Of a stretch of DNA of 7,171 nt, positions 1 through 6,700 are shown piece by piece. The position numbers were made by a program, and so were the translations under genes. Source of the stretch: Phycisphaerales bacterium. GTDB taxonomy: Bacteria; Planctomycetota; Phycisphaerae; Phycisphaerales; SM1A02. Each line of letters begins with the position of its first letter. Within the stretch, counting starts at the first letter, position 1. Location: NCBI GenBank assembly GCA_003520025.1, contig DOVP01000176.1:4965-12135 (forward strand), written 5' to 3'. The notes below the pieces were generated by a model. The model saw only the letters and a program-made list of their open reading frames with translations, made no database searches and had not been told where the DNA came from.

Positions 1-287
1 CTGGCCCCAAGCAGGCCAAGCACCACGCCGACGATGGCGAGGAATCCGGCGAAAGCCAGCGCCACGACCATCAGAAAGGCCGTCCACTGCGAGCTGCTCA
101 TGGTGTCGGAGCCCGCCGCCTCCACATCCTGGAACCGCATGCCGAGCGGACCGAAGCAGATCACCGGCACGAAAATTTCGGTGGCCCATACCGCAATTCC
201 CATGATCAGCGACACGGTCCCGAAGAATCGAGACTGATCGCCGCTCACAGAGGCGAGCAAAATGGACTCGGATGCTGACTGCTGCAT
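1..287 (-). CDS. Unrecognised membrane protein, N-terminal part (runs off the window)
   Basis: The minus strand is open from ATG at 287-285 to the window edge, giving 95 complete codons without a stop; the C-terminus lies outside. The protein starts MQQSASESILLASVSGDQSR. A first hydrophobic segment follows at about residues 21-45 (FFGTVSLIMGIAVWATEIFV) and a second at about residues 72-95 (AFLMVVALAFAGFLAIVGVV). A roughly 25-residue polar stretch with several Asp/Glu, Ser and Met residues lies between them. I do not recognise the family. Two hydrophobic helices rich in Gly, Ala and Val suggest a small inner-membrane protein, but no catalytic or transport motif is visible. It is divergent from the pseudouridine synthase gene, and a 15-bp perfect palindrome lies 7 bp upstream of its start. 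No Shine-Dalgarno sequence is apparent. The hydrophobic pattern makes the reading frame credible; the function is unknown. Confidence 0.72.
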   Translation of the reverse strand, partial: MQQSASESILLASVSGDQSRFFGTVSLIMGIAVWATEIFVPVICFGPLGMRFQDVEAAGSDTMSSSQWTAFLMVVALAFAGFLAIVGVVLGLLGA

Positions 288-294
288 GGGGACT

Positions 295-309
295 GGGGTA
301 GCCTACCCC
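295..309. promoter_or_regulatory. 15-bp perfect palindrome in a divergent intergenic region, possible operator
   Basis: GGGGTAGCCTACCCC consists of 7-bp arms (GGGGTAG / CTACCCC) around a single central C. With a one-base spacer it cannot form a normal RNA hairpin loop, so it looks more like a binding site for a dimeric protein than a terminator. It lies just upstream of the leftward membrane-protein start (287) and upstream of the rightward pseudouridine synthase gene (445), where an operator shared by divergent genes would be expected. I found no convincing -35/-10 pair on either strand. The operator role is an inference from shape and position. Confidence 0.35.
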
Positions 310-444
310 TTTTCCAGATACCGCTTCTTCGCCATGTCACCCCACCGACCACAACCCGATGACGTCCCCGCCGGCTGGATCACGCCGGATTCTGCCGATG
401 CGGGACATGTGCTGCCTCCGAACAAGGCGCAAGGGCAGGGCTAC

Positions 445-1251
445 ATGCAGGATTCTAACCGCGGCCCTCGCCTCCAGAAGGTCCTCGCCGCAGCCGGCAT
501 CGGCTCCCGACGAGCCTGCGAAACGCTGGTGGAGGAAGGCGCGGTCTGCGTCAATGGCATCGCGATCACATCGCTTCCCGCGTGGGTTGATCCGCAGCGA
601 GACTCCATTACGGTCCACGGCAGCAAAGTGCGAACGGGCGCGCCGACCGTGTGCGTCATGCTCTTCAAACCGCGTGGCGTGATCTGCAGTTCAGCAGATC
701 CACAGGAGCGGCGACAGGCGCTCGATCTGGTGCAGCACCCGAGCAAGGTCCGGCTCTACAGTATCGGACGACTCGACATGGACTCGTCGGGGTTGCTGCT
801 GCTCACCAACGACGGAAGACTTGCCAACCTGCTCAGTCATCCGAAACATCATGTGCGGCGTGTCTACGAGATCAGCGTCAAGGGGCAGGTTGACGAGAGC
901 ACCGTCAGACGACTTGAGCGTGGCATCAACCTGCCCGATGAGCGAACAGGCAAGCCACGTTCCGCCCGCTTCCACTCGGTCCGCATCACGCGGGCACAAC
1001 GGGACCGCACAACCATGCGAGTCGTGCTGACCGAAGGCCGCAACCGGCAGATCCGACGAATGATGCTCGCCCTTGGTCATCCCGTTCGCAAACTCCGCCG
1101 CACCGCCATCGGACCGCTCAAACTGGGAGATTTGCGTCCTGGCCAATGGCGAGATCTCACTGAACGGGAGGTTCGATTACTCCAAGACGCCGCCATCGGA
1201 AAGACTCGAAAAAAAAAGACTCCGAAGAAGCGGCGTGATCAATCGGCCTGA
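445..1251 (+). CDS. rluB: 23S rRNA pseudouridine synthase, RsuA/RluB family
   Basis: Predicted to isomerise a specific uridine of ribosomal RNA (23S rRNA for RluB-type members) to pseudouridine in the cytoplasm. From ATG 445 the product has 268 residues, usual for the family. An S4 RNA-binding domain spans about residues 8-60 (RLQKVLAAAGIGSRRACETL). The catalytic motif GRLDMDSSGLLLLTNDG is at 108-124, with Asp111 as the expected nucleophile. The family signature EGRNRQIRRM is at 197-206, followed by the C-terminal LRRTAIGPLKLGDLRPG segment (217-233). The tail (253-264) is very Lys/Arg rich and contains an A9 tract. In-frame ATGs at 262 and 334 would add 61 or 37 residues without family character, and 262 would overlap the divergent gene; 445, at the edge of the S4 domain, is preferred, with only a weak AGGG four bases upstream. 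The 3' end overlaps scpA by 13 bp. RluB rather than RsuA, RluE or RluF is supported mainly by the scpA neighbour. Confidence 0.9.
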   Translation: MQDSNRGPRLQKVLAAAGIGSRRACETLVEEGAVCVNGIAITSLPAWVDPQRDSITVHGSKVRTGAPTVCVMLFKPRGVICSSADPQERRQALDLVQHPSKVRLYSIGRLDMDSSGLLLLTNDGRLANLLSHPKHHVRRVYEISVKGQVDESTVRRLERGINLPDERTGKPRSARFHSVRITRAQRDRTTMRVVLTEGRNRQIRRMMLALGHPVRKLRRTAIGPLKLGDLRPGQWRDLTEREVRLLQDAAIGKTRKKKTPKKRRDQSA

Positions 1252-2051
1252 TCGGCCTGGGAAGAACTGTCCCACTCCCCCTCCGGCCTCAGCACCAATT
1301 CAACCGGCCCATCCCCCTCCTGCTCGAAGCGAACCTGAAATCGTCTCACCAATTCAAGCATGGCGAGGAACATGCCGACTCGCTGCACCGGCTGCTGCCC
1401 GGCAAATGCGTCCTGCAGCGACAGTGATCGACCAGATCGCCGCCCTAGTTGATCGACCAAGTCCTGTTCGTACAACGCGATCGGCGTGTCGTCCAACTCG
1501 ACGATGTGGTCTCCGAGTCTGGCAAAGTCAATCGCCGAGGCGATTCGCTCGTAGGCGTCAGAGAGATCCATCAAGTGCACATCTTCCAACTCCAACCCGT
1601 CATTGGCCGGCGGGAAGGCTGCGCGATCGAACCCGACTGCGGTTGGGTATCGCTGTAAAAACTCGATCTTCCTCACCCCAAGCGCATCACCCGCTACGCG
1701 GATGCGTTGATAAGCCAGCAACTGGCGAATGAGTTCGTCCCGTGGATCGCCGCTTGTCTCTGGATCACTCCCATCATCACCCTCGCCCCGTTCGGGAGGA
1801 CTCAGGCTGCGGGACTTGATTTCAACAAGCGTCGCAGCCATGACGAGAAACTCACCCGCCTGTTCAATATCCACATCGTCTCCCCCGGTATGGTGCAGCA
1901 CATCCAGATACTGATCCGTAATCTCCGCAATCGGAATGTCCTGCAGATCCACCTCCGCCCGACGCACCAGAAAGAGCAGCAAATCGAGCGGCCCCTCGAA
2001 GGCGTCAAGGGTGACCCGATAGTCTTTCTGAGATGGCTGGGGGCTGTTCAT
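1239..2051 (-). CDS. scpA: Segregation and condensation protein A (kleisin)
   Basis: ScpA is the kleisin subunit that bridges SMC heads and binds ScpB in the bacterial condensin complex, acting on the nucleoid in chromosome organisation and segregation. From ATG 2051 the product has 270 residues, a normal length. The N-terminal signature FEGPLDLLLFLVRRAEVDLQ lies at residues 18-37, followed by IPIAEITDQYLDVL (39-52) and the helical EFLVMAATLVEIKSRSLSP segment (67-85). An acidic low-complexity linker covers about 87-105. The C-terminal winged-helix part, which in this family contacts the SMC head, is at about 222-255 (VGMFLAMLELVRRFQV). An upstream in-frame ATG at 2102 adds 17 residues and leaves only 38 bp to the divergent kdsD; 2051 starts close to the conserved fold and is preferred. 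No scpB follows, because the 3' end runs into the convergent pseudouridine synthase gene. The tail QADQAD comes from a 9-bp tandem duplication. Confidence 0.92.
   Translation of the reverse strand: MNSPQPSQKDYRVTLDAFEGPLDLLLFLVRRAEVDLQDIPIAEITDQYLDVLHHTGGDDVDIEQAGEFLVMAATLVEIKSRSLSPPERGEGDDGSDPETSGDPRDELIRQLLAYQRIRVAGDALGVRKIEFLQRYPTAVGFDRAAFPPANDGLELEDVHLMDLSDAYERIASAIDFARLGDHIVELDDTPIALYEQDLVDQLGRRSGRSLSLQDAFAGQQPVQRVGMFLAMLELVRRFQVRFEQEGDGPVELVLRPEGEWDSSSQADQAD
1242..1259. repeat. 9-bp tandem duplication across the convergent gene ends
   Basis: ATCGGCCTG occurs twice in direct succession (1242-1250 and 1251-1259). The first copy lies in the overlap of the two genes, and the pseudouridine synthase TGA (1249-1251) is formed at the junction. 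In scpA the duplication encodes the repeated tail Gln-Ala-Asp-Gln-Ala-Asp. No terminator hairpin is visible between the two genes. Confidence 0.8.
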
Positions 2052-2140
2052 GCGTCGATTCGGGCGTGCGGCGATACACTGACCCACATTCTCCCCAAGC
2101 ATCGTACACCGCCCCCGGAACCGCTACCCAGATATTGCCA

Positions 2141-3172
2141 ATGACCGCCCCCTCTCAAACTCGGCCCGATACCTGCAGCATCATCGTCGATGTGCTCCGC
2201 CAAGAGGCTGCCGCCCTCAGCGGCATGTGCAAGGCCATCGAGCAGGGCGGCCCAGTCGCCCGGCAGTGGGAAGCAGCCATCGACATGATCGATGCCTGCC
2301 AAGGGCATCTGGTGGTCTCGGGCATGGGAAAATCGGGACTGGTTGGAGCAAAGATCTCGGCCACCTTCTCGTCGGTGGGCATCCCCTCACACTTCGTCCA
2401 TCCGGCCGATGCCGTACACGGCGACCTCGGGGCCATCCGAAGCAAGGACGTCGTAATGCTGCTGAGTTACTCCGGCGGCACGCCCGAAATCGTAGAACTC
2501 GCCGCCATTCTCCGCAATGACGGCGTGGGGCGTCTCGGCGTTTCTCGGGGTGATGACACGCATCTGGCGAGATTGTGCGAAACCCACATCTGTCTCGGCG
2601 ATCTGGATGAAGCCGGGCCACTCAACCTCGCGCCAAGCACATCCACGACAGCGACCATGGCCTGCGGCGACGCGCTCGCCCTGGCGGTCGCGCATCGCCG
2701 ATCATTCACGGCCTCGGACTTTCGCCAGCGTCATCCTGGTGGCTCACTCGGCGCGATGCTCCGCCCCATCGAGGAACTCATTCGCTTTCGGGTGGGCGAG
2801 AACCTCGCGACGAGCGACGTGGACGTCCCACTCGTGGAGGCGCTGCGGCAGAGCGCCGAAGATCATGCCGGAACCATTCGGCACGCCGGTGCGGTGCTCG
2901 TGCTGGACAAGCAGGATCGCGTTGTTGGATTGTTCACCGATGGCGATCTCAGACGGCTCGTGCTGCAGGATCCCGAGCAAATTTCCAAGTCGATCGGCAC
3001 GCTGATGACAAAGGATCCGCTCACCATCAACCGCAATGCGACAGTCGGCGAAGCCCGCAGGCTCGTCGCTGAATACCGCATCGACGAAATTCCGGTCGTA
3101 GATGACCAAGGCCGCGCTGTTGGCTTGATCGACATTCAGGACCTCATGACGCCCCGCGTGGCCGTGGACTAA
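2141..3172 (+). CDS. kdsD: D-arabinose 5-phosphate isomerase (KdsD/KpsF/GutQ family)
   Basis: Interconverts D-ribulose 5-phosphate and D-arabinose 5-phosphate, the first step toward Kdo, the inner-core sugar of lipopolysaccharide; cytoplasmic. The 343-residue product has an N-terminal SIS sugar-isomerase domain (about 35-200), then two CBS domains (about 206-275 and 284-342). The expected active-site residues are present: Lys64 in GMGKSG, Glu116 in SGGTPE, Glu157 in LDEAGPLNLAPSTSTTAT and His198 in RHPGGSLG. They sit at a constant +5 offset from E. coli KdsD Lys59, Glu111, Glu152 and His193 as I recall them, which supports an active enzyme. ATG 2141 was chosen because the frame upstream (to 2033) overlaps the scpA start and has no family character. 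It is divergent from scpA and first of a tightly packed rightward set: the next gene begins 5 bp after its stop. KdsD, KpsF and GutQ cannot be separated by sequence alone; the LPS-transport-like gene nearby favours KdsD. Confidence 0.93.
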   Translation: MTAPSQTRPDTCSIIVDVLRQEAAALSGMCKAIEQGGPVARQWEAAIDMIDACQGHLVVSGMGKSGLVGAKISATFSSVGIPSHFVHPADAVHGDLGAIRSKDVVMLLSYSGGTPEIVELAAILRNDGVGRLGVSRGDDTHLARLCETHICLGDLDEAGPLNLAPSTSTTATMACGDALALAVAHRRSFTASDFRQRHPGGSLGAMLRPIEELIRFRVGENLATSDVDVPLVEALRQSAEDHAGTIRHAGAVLVLDKQDRVVGLFTDGDLRRLVLQDPEQISKSIGTLMTKDPLTINRNATVGEARRLVAEYRIDEIPVVDDQGRAVGLIDIQDLMTPRVAVD

Positions 3173-3177
3173 ACACG

Positions 3178-3756
3178 ATGTCAATCGTCGCAGCACTCCG
3201 CCGAAGCGGCAGCATCACCATGGCCGCCGACACGCTCGCCCTCTTCGGGGAAAGCATGGTCATCCCCCAAACCAACGCATCGGTCAGCAAGATGCTCCGC
3301 GTCGGGGACGCAATTGTCGGCGGAACCGGCTGGGCCGTGTACGACGACATCCTCGATCACTTCCTTGCAACCGCCGACCCGCCACCACTGAATTCACGCC
3401 GCGAGATCTATGCCTTCTTTCTCGACTTTTGGAAAGCACTCCGCGAAACCTACTCGCTGGTCAATGAACAATCCGCCAGCAAGGAGACACCCTTCGGCGA
3501 TCTCGACGCGACTTTCCTGATCGCCTCTCCCGGTGGACTCTTCAAGGTCTCAAGCGATCTGGGCGTAACCGAGTTCAAGCAGTATCACGCCATCGGATCC
3601 GGCTGCGAATACGCTCTAGGTGCCATGCATGTGTTGTTTGGCGCCGAACCAAATAACCAAACCATTGTCCGCAGCGCCTGCGAAGCGGCGATAGCGATGG
3701 AGGTTTCCTGCGGCGGCGACATCGAAATCCTCCAAGTCGAGTGCGCCGATCCATGA
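3178..3756 (+). CDS. HslV-like / proteasome beta-type N-terminal nucleophile hydrolase
   Basis: A 192-residue protein that I place in the proteasome/HslV (peptidase T1) fold by reading. Removing Met1 would expose Ser1 of SIVAALRRSGSITMAADTLA, which matches the start of HslV (TTIVAVRR...G.V..GGD) in register. Asp17 aligns with the catalytic Asp17. SKMLRV carries Lys37, which corresponds to HslV Lys33 after an insertion of about four residues. GGTGWAVYDDILDHFL matches the HslV AGGTADAFTLFELFE region, and HAIGSGCEYALGAM closely matches LAIGSGGNYALSAA. The protein is longer than HslV (about 175), with an insertion around residues 66-95. The nucleophile would be Ser rather than Thr, as in Bacillus CodW. 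No HslU/ClpY ATPase gene is in the window. It starts 5 bp after the kdsD stop without a Shine-Dalgarno sequence, and its TGA overlaps the next start, so the genes are probably co-transcribed. It could be true HslV, or an orphan relative of the Anbu/BPH kind; its substrate is unknown. Confidence 0.8.
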   Translation: MSIVAALRRSGSITMAADTLALFGESMVIPQTNASVSKMLRVGDAIVGGTGWAVYDDILDHFLATADPPPLNSRREIYAFFLDFWKALRETYSLVNEQSASKETPFGDLDATFLIASPGGLFKVSSDLGVTEFKQYHAIGSGCEYALGAMHVLFGAEPNNQTIVRSACEAAIAMEVSCGGDIEILQVECADP

Positions 3757-6700
3757 ATGTGACGCGCACCGATTCCAGATCCACACGGCGGCGACTGGGC
3801 ATCATTGGTATCGCAGCATCCGCTGCAGTGCTGGGGCTGCTGCTTCTCGTGGACTGGACACGCCCATCAGCACCTCGGGAGTCGGACGAACCCATCACTG
3901 AATTGATCGGTCCGAGCAACCTTGATGAAGGGACCCGGACGGCGGGCGGGATCATGGATCCCAACCTCTCGGTTTCGCTGCCCGAAGGTGGGTGGCTCCA
4001 GGTGGCCGACGACACCGGTCGCCTTTCACAGCAGTATCGATTCACCCATCTGGATCCGAACCCAAAGGATCTTCCTACCCACTGGGTCGAGATGCAGGAT
4101 CCAGAGGTCGAACTCTTCATGGGCGGTGGCCGGCTCGTCGTACTCTCCGGCGCCGAAGCGGTCGCCTACGCGCCCCGTCGGGCGCTTGAAGAAGGCCGCC
4201 TGCTCGGAAACGTGCTGATTAGGATGTTCGAGCAGGTTCGCGGCGGCTACGCTGACCCGGCCCGGGATGCGCCCGCGATCACCATCACCACCAATGCCGC
4301 CGCCTTCGACAACCTTTCAGGTCGAATCAGTTGCGCAGGACGCCTCAAAGTGCAGACGCCCACCGAACAGATGGAGGGCCGCGACCTTCAAATCCTGCTC
4401 AACGATCGCGATGACCGCATCGAGTATCTCGAGATTGCCGATGTCGAGTACCTGCTGCTGCGAGACGTCAGGAACACGACTCGCGTAGCAGGTCCACCCC
4501 CCTTTGTCGCTGCCACCACGCCTCGGCCCAGAGGACAGAGAGACGTGCTCTCGCCCAATGTCCCCCCACGCCTGAAACGAAACAGCCCCCGCGTCGTGCC
4601 GGTCGCGCTCCATGCCGATACCCCGCCTTTCTACCGCCTTACGCTGCACGACAACGTCCGCATCGAACAGACTCCGCCTGAGGGTACGCCCGCGGGACAC
4701 GGACGCATCGCAACAGCCAATGTGCTTCATGTGGTGTTCTCATTCGAGTCCGAGGCGTTCGACTCCGAATCTCCTCCAGCAGCCGTTCATCTCGGCCAGC
4801 CGCTTGGAAGGCCATCCCTTCTCCTTGCTGCCGCCATCGGGCTGGTGCCTCCCATACCTGCTCCGGAAGAAGTACTCGTCACATGCAGCGGCCCGCTCAC
4901 CATGGTGCCCCTCGAGCAAGCCGATCAGCGACCTCCTCGGCCCGAGGACATGCGACTAGAACTGTTGGGTAGCCCCGTGCGTGTCCTCGACACCATGCAG
5001 CGTACCACCGCCACCTGCGAGCAAATCGTGTGGCGATCTGCCGACGAACGCTTCGACCTGACAACGGCCGCGCCCGGAAAAGTCATCATCACATCGCCTG
5101 ATGTCACCATTGAAAGCCAGCATACGTGGGCTCGCCCCGAGGCCGGACTAGCAGGCGTCGAGGGCGAAGGCCTCGCGACGCTGGTCGCGGCAACACTGGC
5201 AACTCAGACAGACGAAACGACGCCCACCGTCCGCAGCGGCGACGAGACCACCATTGCATGGAGTGGCCGCGTCGACATGCAATTTGATCAGGCGATGGCA
5301 AGCGACGATGCTGACCTTGAGTCCATCCGATTCCTGCAGGATGTCGAAGTCCTGAGTCCTGATGGCACCATCAACGCCGACGAACTGGAGATGCGATTCG
5401 AACCCGGCGAAGACGGAAAGGCAGTGCCCGACCGACTCATCGGATCAGGCGGTGTCCGGGCCGCGAGCGACGAGCAGGTGCTCTGGGCGGACGACTTGCT
5501 CGCCACCCTCGGTCCCGCGGAGACCGAATCATCGTCAGAAAAACAGGACCCAACCGGCAACATCGAAGTGCGGGATGTGCTCGCCACCGGCAACGTGCAG
5601 ATTCTCATGGCAGACGGCGCCCGTGTCTGGGCTGACAAGTTGCAGGGGGATGCAAGACAGGAGTCGGTGGAACTCACAGCCGCCGATCTGGTCATCGCCC
5701 GCGGCGAAGTCGTCATCGAACACGGCACCTCGCTTCAAGTGCAGCGGCTCGAGGGAACCGCCGACTGGCCCGGAGCAGGACGTGCCCTCATGCTCGCTAC
5801 GCAGCCCAACCTGCTGGCCGATACCCGGGTCACTCGGCCGACGACGCCCCAGACGCGGGGCGAGTTGGACAGTGAAATCACGTGGTCCGAGGCCGTGCAC
5901 ATCGACTTCGACCCCACCGCCGAACAGCAGGACGCTGCCATGCGGTCCATCACATTCACTGGCGAAGTGGCCATGGCCAGCCCAGACGGGACCATCGATG
6001 CGGGATCGCTCGACATGGACTTCGTACCCGACAAGTCTGGCAAAAGCGCCCCCAACCGGCTGGTCTGCCGCAGACGAGTTCGCGCCCACAGCGAAGATCA
6101 AACGCTCTGGGCAGACAAGTTGATCGCCACCCTTGAGCCTGTCGATGACGAAGTCGAACCGAGTGGCGATGGCCCCATCGACCGCATCACCGTCCGCGAC
6201 TTTCTTGCCACCGGCGACGTGCAGGTGCTGATGAAGGACAACGCCCGGGCCTTTGCCGAACGACTCGAAGGCGACGCCAAGCAGGAGGTGGCCGTCTTGA
6301 CCGGCGACGATGTGATGATCGCCCGACAGGACGTTGTCATCGACCGCGGGCAACACCTCCGAATCGACCGGCTTGCCGGGACTGCCGACTGGGGCGGTTC
6401 GGGCCGCTCACGAATGCTCGCCGAACCGATCTCGCTTTCGATGGACGCTCGGATTCCACCTCCTCGCATCGTTGGTGCCCCCGGTGACCCCCGCGTCACG
6501 ATGCGAACCCTGTGGACCGAGTCGCTGCACTACGACACGAACTTCGGTGGCGGCGCTGGTGCGATGGACATCATCGGCGATGTGGACATCGTGGTCGATC
6601 GCTCGGAGGTACAGCGAAGCAGCCTGCAAGGCACAACTGTGCGACTCGAGTTCGCCACCCTGAGTACCGATGCAACACCGCCACCACCGGGCGATGACCC

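Noticed and set aside
295..309. Palindrome read as a transcription terminator
   Set aside because: The arms are separated by one base, so no stable RNA loop can form, there is no T-tract typical of a terminator, and it lies at gene starts rather than ends.
262..444. Start of the pseudouridine synthase at ATG 262
   Set aside because: It would overlap the divergent membrane-protein gene by 26 bp and add residues unlike the family; the S4 domain begins right after ATG 445.
1073..1732. Open frame of 219 codons on the plus strand spanning the rluB end and antisense to scpA
   Set aside because: It is a Pro/Arg/Ala-rich shadow with no recognisable motif, overlapping two well-supported genes. It could only matter as a slippage product of the A9 tract, for which there is no direct evidence.
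2033..2140. N-terminal extension of the arabinose-5-phosphate isomerase from ATG 2033
   Set aside because: It overlaps the scpA start and gives a Cys/Ser/Thr/Pro-rich leader without family similarity; starting at 2141 gives a normal length and the expected active-site offsets.
3220..3756. Alternative downstream start (ATG 3220) of the HslV-like hydrolase
   Set aside because: It would remove the N-terminal Ser nucleophile and the first strand, which align well with HslV from the ATG at 3178.
3575..4120. Open frame of 181 codons on the minus strand spanning the hydrolase and the LptC-like gene
   Set aside because: It is Arg/Ser rich, has no motif, and is antisense to two supported genes.
5362..6123. 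Open frame of 253 codons on the plus strand, shifted relative to the large gene
   Set aside because: Composition is dominated by Pro, Ser, Thr and Arg with no domain pattern, and it lies wholly inside the frame that has coherent OstA-like repeats.
5535..6356. Open frame of 273 codons on the minus strand inside the LptC/LptA-like gene, itself showing an internal repeat (LHVAGG twice)
   Set aside because: Its codons are in exact register with the sense codons, so a stop would need a TTA, CTA or TCA sense codon, all rare in this GC-rich gene. The internal repeat merely mirrors the 208-codon sense repeat.
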